Assembly: GCF_008693105.1 (NCBI RefSeq)
Contig: NZ_VXKK01000026.1
Coordinates: 233,760 to 297,759 of the forward strand
Direction of reading: 5' to 3'
Source of the DNA: Corynebacterium flavescens
GTDB taxonomy: Bacteria > Actinomycetota > Actinomycetes > Mycobacteriales > Mycobacteriaceae
DNA: 64,000 nucleotides
The notes beneath the pieces were generated by a model. That model was not told the origin of the DNA and ran no database searches. It saw only the letters and a list, made by a program, of their open reading frames with translations. Made by a program: the position numbers and the translations under genes. This document shows, piece by piece, positions 16,652-24,607 of this stretch. Numbering within the stretch: the first letter of the stretch is position 1; every line of letters begins with the position of its first letter.

Positions 16652-19600
16652 TGTGTGCCCTCCGCGGAAGAATCGATGTGGGCCCACCCAGACCTTGCCA
16701 CGTCGTTGCCTTTGTCATCGACTCCTTCGGAGTAATTGATTACTACGGTGCCGTCAACGTAGGGAGAGAGCGTTTGAACGAGCTTTAGGGGTGTGGCCAA
16801 AACCATGTGGAATCCGAACTCGCTAAAAATATTCATAGCGGTGCGAGTAAAAGCGGGATCGGCGCGGTCGAAGGCCTCGTCGAGCACTACCGTGGCGTAG
16901 CGCGGATGCGCCTCGTCGGCTTCGGCGAGGCGGAAGCGCAGTGCCGCAGCCAAGCAGAAGAACACCAGTTTCTGGGCCTGCCCGCCGGAAAGGGAAGCCG
17001 AATCGACGTAGGTGTTTAAAACGACTCCTGTGGCGTCGATCTCGGAGGCGATGAAGCGGACATGCAGGCGGGTGTCTAGGACCAGACGGCGCCAGCGTTG
17101 ATCCTCGGCGTTGTCACTGCCGAGGCGATCCAGGATGATGGAGAGGGCTTGGTAGCGCTTCTCGGCCTCCTTAATGTCTCGGTCGCGAGTGGCGGCCATC
17201 GCGCCACTTGTTGCCTCCGTGAGATCGTTCATAAACTTCAACGCATCAGCATTGCGGTTGTCCCGGACTTCGACCTTTAACCAGCGGCCGGCATTAAATT
17301 CCGAATCTCCGAGTGATTCGTTGACCGGTTGCAATCGCGTTTCGATATCTCCGCGGGCGCGGCGCAGCGCAGTAGATAACGCGCCTAGGTTCTTCACTGA
17401 GCTTTCATTCATGAGGTCGAGGAAACGTCCCTCAAAATCACCTAGTCGATCGCGGCGCAGGAATGTCAGGCGATTGATGGCCTCGCCCGCGAAGCTGGGA
17501 TCGTCTCGCAGCTCAGACTTCTCGGCCGGCCATTCGGAGATGTACTGGGTCAATATCCGGGTGATGCGGGAATTCGCCTGAGTGATAGCGGTTTCGGAGG
17601 AAGAAATCGTGGCATCGAGTTTCCCGATGACTTTATCGGTCATCTGGTCAATGTTGCGTTGAGTCACGCGACGAGTGATTTCGCCGATGAGAGAGCTTAA
17701 CTCCGTGTAGGTGGCGTCCTCGACCTTCTCGCGGTTGGCCAACTCGGATTCCAGGCGGGCTACGTCTTGGTTGACGGTAGTAATTTCTCCTGCGAGCTGC
17801 GCAGCCTTGCGGTCGGCGGCTCGGTAACTGGAGTTTACCTCCGCATAACGATTCTCTGCTTCGTTGACCAACTGCTGGAGCTGCGCCAACTCAGGGGAAG
17901 TTAGGATATCAGCGCGCTGTTTTGCCAAGGCCTCGAGACTGGCATCATCGACACGGATGTCGATCTGGTCAAAGGTATACTGGGCAATCTTTTCTGCGCA
18001 ATCGATCATCTCTCGTTCACGGTCGATCAGGCGTTTCTTTTCTTTAATTCGGTTCTCAGTGGCAGTGATCTTTGAGTTCAGTCTGGAGATTTCTTCACGC
18101 AACAGCTCGACTTTCTCGTCGTTGGAGGTTCCCAAACGATAAGAAGAGAGATCACCTAGCCTGCGGCGGTCATCTTTGGCATAGCCGACCGATCCATCCT
18201 TGTGGGTTCGCTCACGCACAAGCCCTTTGATGGTTGCGCCCTGTTGATGGGCTCCGAGGGCTTCTAGTTCTTGTTCGTTATCGACGCATTCGTAGTCATA
18301 AACTCGCAGTATCTCGTTACGCACCCACGTCGACATTGGTGCCTCGAGGAAGCCGAGCTTATTGCTCAGGGCCCTTGGGCTCCCAGAACGGCGGGAAGGA
18401 ACAATGTTTGATGGAATGACTCGATAAGTTAATCGAATGCCGAGGCTAGTCCGATTGACGTAGTTATTGATGGTGCGCGCAAGACGCTCAGGGACCAACA
18501 GTGTGGTCGCGAAGCTGCCCAAGAGTCTCTGGATGACCGGCTCCCAGCGCCGCTGATCATGGCGAACATCGATGAGCTCACCGGCGAATGGAAGTTCCTG
18601 TTCAGTGACTTGCAACGACTCAGCAAGTTGCTTCCTTACGTGAATATAGCGCCGGTCTATATTACTGCTGCGCTGACTCAAGGAGCTTAACTCGGCCGCA
18701 AGTTCTTCGCTCTGCTTCTTTAAACCGCGGCGGTCCACTTCATCACTGATCTGTTCTGCTTCCCAAAGGCTAATCTGCTCAGGGGAGTTCGACTCAATCT
18801 CTTGGACTTGGACTAGCAGCTGTGCGTATCCTTCGGCGTCGGTGGGCATGGCGCCTCCGACGGACTGCACAGCATTGTGGACTTTAGTTCTATTTTCTAG
18901 GCGCCATGCGCGCTTTTCCCTAGCCCGAGAGTCTTGTTCCTCAAGGACTCCAAGACGGCCATCACCTTGGGCCTGGAGCGCCGCAGTGGCCGAGGTAACC
19001 TGCTTTTGCGCTTGGTCTAGTGCTTCTTGCAATTGAGCAACATGGGAGTCAGCTGCCGTTACCTCCGTGGTCAACTCTGCCAAGCGATCGCGGTTACCCG
19101 CTAAGTGCAAACTGTCTCGGACCGCCGGAAAGGCCCGCTTCATCTCTAGTGCGTGAGCTTTGCTGACCTCCGCGTTGGAGCGTTGGTCCCGCAGGCCAAC
19201 CAGTGGCTGAAGAGTATCGATCTGGGCGCGGACGTCGACGACGCGGTGATAGGCCTGGCGCAGATCGTCGAATTGTTCGACCGCTTCCTCGGCCATGGCG
19301 AAAGTAGTCGGCGGCTCGAGCATATAGTCGCGAAAGAGTTGGTCGAGGCTCGTCAGGGACTTCGCCGACTGTGTACGATGCAGGAGCAGTTGCGCTTCTT
19401 CGCTGCGCATGCCCAGACGCGGCCGAAAGTAGTCGGCGAAAACGCGGTATTGGTCGCTGAAGCGACCATCGGCGAATGTGCTCTTTATCTTTCGCTTGTC
19501 GACGCCTGCCTTGAGAAACTGTTCGAATTCTCGTACATCGACGCTGGCGGGAATCATGCCATAGAATTTCTGTACTTGCGCGTTTGCCGTGTCACCTGCC

Positions 19601-20001
19601 CTTAGATAGAACAGGCCGACGAGTGTGAAGACGGTGCCTTTAGCGTTGTCATAAGTCAGCCCGACTACAGAGTAGGTGGCTTTGCTGCGCAGGAAGGTCG
19701 AGGCGATGCCGCCGGTCTCGGCATTTTCCCGGCGCCGCCATGCGCCCCGGATATAGGACGCCAAGGTACGTCCTTGTTCCCGCCTGAGTCCTTGTTGTGC
19801 CGCCTCATTGAAATGAACCTTGACGGGAGGAACGAGGATGGAGGACATGGCATCGAGGAGAGTGGATTTACCAGATCCAGAGCCGCCGGTGATGAGATGC
19901 CCGCGGCGGGCGATGGGCATGTCGACATAACCCGAAAAGGTGCCCCAGTTGATCAACTGAACTCGGGAGAGCCGGAATTGCCCGGGGTAGACGTCACTCA
20001 T
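16648..20001 (-). CDS. jetC: Wadjet SMC-like ATPase JetC / MksB
   Basis: The SMC-family motor of Wadjet, 1117 aa. Walker A GGSGSGKSTLLDA lies at about residues 35-47, then long coiled coils (about 250-480 and 650-900) around a hinge-like globular part. The C-terminal head has the ABC signature LSGGQAQKL (about 1012) and Walker B YATVVLDEAFD (about 1046). This order is that of MukB-like/MksB proteins. ATGA overlaps join it to jetB upstream and to jetD downstream. In Corynebacterium the homologous MksB acts in plasmid defence, not chromosome segregation. Confidence 0.94.
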   Translation of the reverse strand: MSDVYPGQFRLSRVQLINWGTFSGYVDMPIARRGHLITGGSGSGKSTLLDAMSSILVPPVKVHFNEAAQQGLRREQGRTLASYIRGAWRRRENAETGGIASTFLRSKATYSVVGLTYDNAKGTVFTLVGLFYLRAGDTANAQVQKFYGMIPASVDVREFEQFLKAGVDKRKIKSTFADGRFSDQYRVFADYFRPRLGMRSEEAQLLLHRTQSAKSLTSLDQLFRDYMLEPPTTFAMAEEAVEQFDDLRQAYHRVVDVRAQIDTLQPLVGLRDQRSNAEVSKAHALEMKRAFPAVRDSLHLAGNRDRLAELTTEVTAADSHVAQLQEALDQAQKQVTSATAALQAQGDGRLGVLEEQDSRAREKRAWRLENRTKVHNAVQSVGGAMPTDAEGYAQLLVQVQEIESNSPEQISLWEAEQISDEVDRRGLKKQSEELAAELSSLSQRSSNIDRRYIHVRKQLAESLQVTEQELPFAGELIDVRHDQRRWEPVIQRLLGSFATTLLVPERLARTINNYVNRTSLGIRLTYRVIPSNIVPSRRSGSPRALSNKLGFLEAPMSTWVRNEILRVYDYECVDNEQELEALGAHQQGATIKGLVRERTHKDGSVGYAKDDRRRLGDLSSYRLGTSNDEKVELLREEISRLNSKITATENRIKEKKRLIDREREMIDCAEKIAQYTFDQIDIRVDDASLEALAKQRADILTSPELAQLQQLVNEAENRYAEVNSSYRAADRKAAQLAGEITTVNQDVARLESELANREKVEDATYTELSSLIGEITRRVTQRNIDQMTDKVIGKLDATISSSETAITQANSRITRILTQYISEWPAEKSELRDDPSFAGEAINRLTFLRRDRLGDFEGRFLDLMNESSVKNLGALSTALRRARGDIETRLQPVNESLGDSEFNAGRWLKVEVRDNRNADALKFMNDLTEATSGAMAATRDRDIKEAEKRYQALSIILDRLGSDNAEDQRWRRLVLDTRLHVRFIASEIDATGVVLNTYVDSASLSGGQAQKLVFFCLAAALRFRLAEADEAHPRYATVVLDEAFDRADPAFTRTAMNIFSEFGFHMVLATPLKLVQTLSPYVDGTVVINYSEGVDDKGNDVARSGWAHIDSSAEGTQ

Positions 20002-20621
20002 AGCTCGTCCTTTGCACTACTCGTTTTATCTTTTGCGGCGTAACGCGCATACTCATCCCGGAGCGCGGTTACAGTGTCAGCATCGAAAATATGGCGCAAC
20101 ACCGGAGAAACCTCATAGCGCCCGGCGGTTTCGGTGTCATCGAGTAGGTTATAGGTGTTGCGTATGCGGGTGATCGCAGCGTTAAAACGCTTGGTATATG
20201 CAGCGTCATCCAAGTCATCTGAACGCTGGTAGGAACGAACCTGGTCACGCAGTTCCTCCGCATCAATGATTACGCGCTCTCCGGGAGTGCTCAGACCTAG
20301 TTCACTGCGCAGGTGCAAGAGGATCAACGTATCGACGTGCTTAAGTCGGTCGACGCGTAGCACTGCGGGAACCTTTAAGTCGTTGTCTACTGTGACCATA
20401 CGAGTAAAGGCGATTCCGGCTTCCTCATCGATGATCAGGTCGAGGAATACATCGGCGAGGCGGCTACGGAGGGCCTCGGTGTCCGTGATGAGAGCTGACC
20501 ACAGATCCGGATGTTTAGACTTGCGCATCAATGGACCTTTTAGGAGCTGTACCAAAGCGCGGCGAGAGTCAAGGGTCAAAGTTCCCAAGTCTCCGGTCCA
20601 TAACGGGTCAGTATTTGACAT
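19998..20621 (-). CDS. jetB: Wadjet KITE subunit JetB / MksE (DUF4194)
   Basis: A 207-aa protein of the DUF4194 family, the kleisin-interacting winged-helix (KITE) subunit of the Wadjet condensin. Recognisable parts are an N-terminal RRALVQLLKGPLM stretch, the central RVDRLKHVDTLILLHLR and the C-terminal RIRNTYNLLDDTETAGRYEVSPVLRHIF. Its ATG directly follows the jetA stop (TAG then ATG), and its stop overlaps the jetC start. Length and position between JetA and JetC are as in type I Wadjet loci. Confidence 0.92.
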   Translation of the reverse strand: MSNTDPLWTGDLGTLTLDSRRALVQLLKGPLMRKSKHPDLWSALITDTEALRSRLADVFLDLIIDEEAGIAFTRMVTVDNDLKVPAVLRVDRLKHVDTLILLHLRSELGLSTPGERVIIDAEELRDQVRSYQRSDDLDDAAYTKRFNAAITRIRNTYNLLDDTETAGRYEVSPVLRHIFDADTVTALRDEYARYAAKDKTSSAKDEL

Positions 20622-22094
20622 CTACATTTCCTCCAGGCTTGTCACATCAAAAGAGTACTGGTCGATGGTGGCACGGCGCGTTGAGTCGCCCTCTTCCCAG
20701 GAAACTTCCCCGGCCCTTCCGCTAGGGATACCGTATTTGAGTCCCAAGTGGAGTAACCCGACAATGCTACCCAGTCCCTGAGTTGCGGGGTGCCTGGTCA
20801 ATACTTGGCTGATGGTGGCTTGGCCAGTTCCTGAAGTCACGGTGTCCCGAACTGAGTTGATCAGCTCCTCTAGATCAATTTCGGACTGACGGACCGCAGA
20901 CAATAGCTCTTTAACGTCCAGTGCTTGCGGCGCATTTACTGCAGTTTCGCCCTCAACTATTTCTTCACCAGGATTAGTGAGAACAATTGAGCTCACTGAC
21001 TGGATACTCATACCGATACGTTGAAGGGGAGTCTCCATGGCATGAATCGCACTCAGTTCAAATTTTTCAACGGCGTCAGCAGCCAGAGCACGGGTTTCTC
21101 GGATCAGCTCAATCATTCTCCGGTCCTCCGCGAACTGCTCGCTGGCGACATAATGGCGAAGCGAACGCGCCAGCCCTGTCATTACGGAGTTCACTTCGGC
21201 TCCGGATTCCTCCATGTCTCGGATGAGACGGCGCAGCGATACTCGGGTCTCTGGATCAAGTTCGCGTGCGGACTCGCTACTGAGAATCTTGTCGATCCAA
21301 TTATCGATGTAGGCGCTGCGCTCTGGGTCCGTAATGATGGAGTAGAAGCCATTGAAACTGCGACCTGCCTCTGAGCTGCTGATGACATCGACGCCGGTGA
21401 AAATATCGTCTAAGACGTCACCGCGGGTGGAGTCAGGATCCAGTAATTGTCGGCGCAGCGTCCGGTTTAGGACCTCGAACTCGTGACGCACGCGTGCGAA
21501 GTCGGCGGGTACTGAAGACGCGGAGGTTAATATATCCCCGATCCTTTCAGACACCAGATCTGGAGATGGCAACTCAAAGTCACCGCGTGAGACTCGTTCG
21601 ATTTCACGATCTAGGCGATCTCTTTCGAGTTGCAGGCGTTCGAGGCGCGAGGAGATGTTCGGGTCGGTGTCTCGAGCAAGGCTGCCTAGAGCTTCGGAGA
21701 TTGATTCCAACCGCGAAGCAGTGACTGAGGAGCATGGCTTTTCCCAGCTCTGGACTGTATGAAGAGCACTTAGCGCGTCTGTGGAAGGTTCAAGCAATTC
21801 TCCGGTTCGCTGGTTTCCTGCCTTGCGCATTAGCCACCGACTGCGAACCCAATCGGTGCAGTATTCTGCTGGAGTCTTTGGCAGATCCATCCCGTTTTGA
21901 CGAAGCACTGCCAAGTCTGCCGCCATTAATTCATACAGCTCGGATGCCGGACGCGCGGTAGGAGAGTCGCCGAAGTGAACGGCAACGGTAGCCAGCACAA
22001 AAGGCGCATTAGTGGCGGTCAACAGGCGGACGGCTGAGGAGTCCTTCAGAATGCGTTGAAATGCCAACACTTGGGAGAGCGAGCTCATGGTCAT
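20622..22094 (-). CDS. jetA: Wadjet kleisin subunit JetA / MksF (DUF3375)
   Basis: The DUF3375 family kleisin that bridges the two JetC heads. The protein is about 490 aa, helical, with the family N-terminus (SLSQVLAFQRILKDSSAVRLL) and a C-terminus ending in a winged-helix-like segment (LHLGLKYGIPSG). ATGs at 22094 and 22088 are both usable and neither has a clear ribosome binding site; the longer frame to 22118 lacks support. It is the first gene of the minus-strand jetABCD operon. About 160 bases with no obvious strong promoter separate it from the next gene upstream. Confidence 0.91.
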   Translation of the reverse strand: MTMSSLSQVLAFQRILKDSSAVRLLTATNAPFVLATVAVHFGDSPTARPASELYELMAADLAVLRQNGMDLPKTPAEYCTDWVRSRWLMRKAGNQRTGELLEPSTDALSALHTVQSWEKPCSSVTASRLESISEALGSLARDTDPNISSRLERLQLERDRLDREIERVSRGDFELPSPDLVSERIGDILTSASSVPADFARVRHEFEVLNRTLRRQLLDPDSTRGDVLDDIFTGVDVISSSEAGRSFNGFYSIITDPERSAYIDNWIDKILSSESARELDPETRVSLRRLIRDMEESGAEVNSVMTGLARSLRHYVASEQFAEDRRMIELIRETRALAADAVEKFELSAIHAMETPLQRIGMSIQSVSSIVLTNPGEEIVEGETAVNAPQALDVKELLSAVRQSEIDLEELINSVRDTVTSGTGQATISQVLTRHPATQGLGSIVGLLHLGLKYGIPSGRAGEVSWEEGDSTRRATIDQYSFDVTSLEEM

Positions 22095-22258
22095 TAGTGT
22101 GCCACAAGGCTCGAACACACCAAGATGATTAGAACAAATGCTCGCGCGAGAAAATACCGCTCAGGATGTTAGTCAGACACTCCCTAGCAAGCACTTCCTA
22201 GGCGGTATTCCTCAGCCTCCAACATCAAACGAGCAGTGTTGGAATGATTCATATGAAA

Positions 22259-22576
22259 CTAAATATCGTCTTCGCCTCCAGGGCCACCTTCATCTTCCCA
22301 GCGCTTGAGCTGGCGAGTCTTCGAGGCGTTGTGGCGTTTGCGTACGCCGTATCCGTAGCTCTCATCTTCCGTAATGAAGGCGACGCCATAGCTTTCGAGA
22401 GTTTTATAAAGGCGAGACTTTTCCTCGGGAGTGAGCCTACCAACGCGTTTTTCGAAGTCCCTGACTTGTTGCCTAGTTAGTCCGGCATCTTCGGCGATGA
22501 TAAGAGAGTTGACTTGAGTGAGGGCGCGTCCGGCGCGGGCGAGCCCTGGAGTGATGTCTTGTGGAAGTACACGCAT
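22259..22576 (-). CDS. Small XRE-like DNA-binding protein
   Basis: A 105-aa protein. Residues about 25-60 (SLIIAEDAGLTRQQVRDFEKR) look like a helix-turn-helix, and the following YKTLESYGVAFITEDESYGYGVRKRHN matches the tail seen in many small XRE-type regulators (LE-x-x-GV-x-F-x-x-E-D-x-G-x-GVR). The C-terminus is highly acidic (WEDEGGPGGEDDI). It stands downstream of the 191-aa gene on the same strand with 187 bases between them, and upstream of jetA. It could regulate the neighbouring cluster or the jet operon; this is inference from position. Confidence 0.55.
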   Translation of the reverse strand: MRVLPQDITPGLARAGRALTQVNSLIIAEDAGLTRQQVRDFEKRVGRLTPEEKSRLYKTLESYGVAFITEDESYGYGVRKRHNASKTRQLKRWEDEGGPGGEDDI

Positions 22577-22763
22577 GATCTGATCCTTTCTTGATTTAAA
22601 ACACGATTGGTAGAGTATGTGAATTGGATCTCAGTTTACCTACGATTATACAGCTTGGGTAGCTGTTCCAACAGCCCCGCCGAGCACTCCCTGGTACAGC
22701 ACGAAATGCTCTGCGGGATTCAATAAATTACGGGTTTCGCGGAGGCGCCGTCACCAGTCTCAG

Positions 22764-23339
22764 TTAGGCCGCCGTTCCGGGAGGTTTCTGCAGGGTCATT
22801 GCATGCTCGATCTTGGCCTCGAACTCGGGAAGTAGCTTCGAGTATTTGTATCCGGGGTAGAGCTTGTATTGGTGCTCGTAGACCTGCATCAGGGCCGAGG
22901 CTAGGGAAAGCCAGCGAGTAGGCGCGTCTGGCCATAGTTCACAGGCTAGGTCCCACGTCGCGCTGTCGCTGGAAAGGTAATGCCACTGGGTCATCCACAG
23001 GTCTGGTGAATTTAAGACCTGGAGGCTCGGCGGGTTCTCCTCGTGTTCCTTCAGCTCCGCCTCGATTGCTTCCTGGGTCAATGGATCGAGCCACAGTTTG
23101 CGGATCTCGTCCGCCGCAATCTGGTTGCTGAGTCTAAGTAACTGGTCCCTAGTCATGGCATCGACGAGGGACCGACCCGTCTGGGCTACCACTTTGTTAG
23201 TCAACTCACTCAGCTTGGTCAGCGCCAATTCTTCCCACTCACTCATCATCTGCTCATAGCGTTCGTCGAGCTGGGATTCTGTTATTTCGTAGCCAGCCGC
23301 CTCGTAGGCCTGTCTCATCGTGTCTTTGAGTATCAGCAA
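22764..23339 (-). CDS. Hypothetical protein (191 aa), TTG start
   Basis: I do not recognise this protein. The start is a TTG at 23339, six bases after AGGAG. It is helical and acidic in the N-terminal half (ESQLDERYEQMMSEWEELALTKLSELTNKV) and aromatic in the middle (DLWMTQWHYLSSDSATWDLACELWPDAPTRW). There is no signal peptide or membrane segment. The reading frame upstream (23333-23554) ends with a TGA that overlaps this start, as in coupled genes. It lies in the defence island between an XRE-like protein and a DUF3800-like protein. Confidence 0.6.
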   Translation of the reverse strand: MLILKDTMRQAYEAAGYEITESQLDERYEQMMSEWEELALTKLSELTNKVVAQTGRSLVDAMTRDQLLRLSNQIAADEIRKLWLDPLTQEAIEAELKEHEENPPSLQVLNSPDLWMTQWHYLSSDSATWDLACELWPDAPTRWLSLASALMQVYEHQYKLYPGYKYSKLLPEFEAKIEHAMTLQKPPGTAA

Positions 23340-23554
23340 CGGGTCTCCTTCTCGTATGAAGCGCAGTTAAAAGCCTCAGTTATGTCTCGTCCTTGGCGTG
23401 GCTCCGCATTGTAGAGGAGGTCTTGGACATGCTCTCTGGGTAAGGCCTGCGGCAGTGTAGTTGGTCCAGAAAAGTGAGACAACTGAGGTTTGGTGACGGC
23501 GAATCTTACGCGTCGGCTGGACTTGAGGAGATGTGGGGTGCTGTAAAGCGCAGC
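23333..23554 (-). CDS. Possible unannotated coding frame upstream of the 191-aa gene
   Basis: A 73-codon open frame on the minus strand ends with TGA at 23333-23335, overlapping the TTG start of the 191-aa gene by a few bases; its last codons (YEKETRC) contain that gene's ribosome binding site. The sequence (for example LPREHVQDLLYNAEPRQGR) looks protein-like. There is no ATG or GTG; the only candidate start is TTG at 23482 without a good ribosome binding site. An overlapping longer frame (to 23759) also looks protein-like further upstream, so a decayed, frameshifted gene is the simplest reading. Confidence 0.3.
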   Translation of the reverse strand, partial: AALYSTPHLLKSSRRVRFAVTKPQLSHFSGPTTLPQALPREHVQDLLYNAEPRQGRDITEAFNCASYEKETRC

Positions 23555-23787
23555 TTAGAACGTGGGGAAAGACAATTTTCAATGGGGGAGGTACCGGATC
23601 ATCAACAAACTCGGCGTTCAAGCGCTCGTGACAGGAGGAGAACGCCAGAACTACTCTTGTAATCGCACTACAGCCAAGCCTTGCCAGTCGCAGCAAAGCA
23701 TGCCACGCCAAATAGCGTGGAACCGCCCTACCGGCAAGGTACAGCGGTTCGGCCCCCACTGAAGGCTACTGGCAGGTGGGGGCCAAC
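23340..23787. other. Stretch without an intact gene
   Basis: About 450 bases between the DUF3800-like gene and the 191-aa gene. On the minus strand it carries a strong hairpin (23751-23784) and the frames described at 23333-23554. On the plus strand GTTGGTCCAGAAAAGTGAG (about 23460-23478) resembles the outer end of an IS3-type inverted repeat, but no transposase frame adjoins it. Confidence 0.35.
23751..23784 (-). terminator. Strong hairpin after the DUF3800-like gene
   Basis: GGCCCCCAC (23751-23759) and GTGGGGGCC (23776-23784) form a perfect 9-bp GC-rich stem with a 16-base loop. On the minus strand it begins four bases after a TAA at 23788-23790, which is in the frame that continues the DUF3800-like protein after an apparent frameshift. 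There is no T-tract, so termination strength is uncertain. Confidence 0.5.
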
Positions 23788-24445
23788 TTAAATTTCGAGA
23801 AGAGTTGTGAATTTCTCGACATATTCGGCGAATAAGTTCGCAGTCGGGTCCACATGGGTTTTGCTTCGGCGGAAAGCCACGCCGAACTAGATCTAGGAGC
23901 CACAGTGTCTGTTCTTCTGCGGGCGAAACCCAAGCGAAATGGACGCCATGTGGCACCACTCTTTGTCGCCTCAGTGCCTTAATAAATCTCCTGTCGCGGT
24001 AGTTGTCATTGTTCTCACGGCGAGCTTCAAAGATGAGGCCGGAAAGTTGTGGTATCTGGGGGACAGCATGGGAGAGCAGCGCTCGCATGCAGTCACGGCG
24101 CGCATCTTCGAGTGCCTGCTCAGGTGAGAGAGCGGTTTTGCAGCTTATGAAGGTGGGGTCTATCCATTCTTGGCAATGACTCAGCAGATTCTTGGCACGT
24201 TGCCGGTCCACGTCGGATTGTAGTGCTTCAGTGGCGTGCCAGTATTGTGCCGCAGCTGTTTCAACTAACGCCTGCCTAATGGCGGGCAAGTCCGCATGAC
24301 GAAGTTGAACTGCGGTTAAGAAGTAGAAGGATTGGCTGAAGCTCTCCTGGGAAGTCGAATAAGTCTCGTCAAAATAGAGGGACTCAGCGGAAGCTTCGCT
24401 GTAGATGCGAATCAATGAGGGGTGCAGCGGGCGATGCATAATCAT
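23788..24445 (-). CDS. DUF3800-like protein, probably frameshifted near its end
   Basis: The N-terminus (IRIYSEASAESLYFDETYS then FYFLTAVQLRHADL) has the beta-hairpin pattern of DUF3800, an RNase H-fold-like family (acidic DE after a strand, then a second hydrophobic strand). Near the end, LIFEARRENND and LWLLDLV mirror the family's E-x-R and L-x-x-AD-hydrophobic motifs. After LLDLV (about 23885-23893) the listed frame runs on to 23651 with poor sequence through a hairpin. A neighbouring frame instead gives FGVAFRRSKTH and ends LLEI at TAA 23788. I therefore place the natural end at 23788 and the start at ATG 24445. The family call is weak; the frameshift could be a sequencing error or real decay. 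Confidence 0.45.
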
Positions 24446-24607
24446 CTTCTCATTTTGGCTTCTGGGTGGTTTGAGTTCCAGCTCTTGGCTCAGATTAACC
24501 GAGCACGGGAACACGCGTAGACCAGAAGTTCAACAGCATCTTTTGGCGCCTACTGAAGTAGGATTACCGGCGGTAATGGTTTAGGAAAAGTTCAGAAAGA
24601 GCGTGAA

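Noticed and set aside
23460..23485. IS3-like inverted repeat GTTGGTCCAGAAAAGTGAG
   Set aside because: Resembles an IS end, but no transposase or second end nearby, and it lies within a possible minus-strand coding frame.
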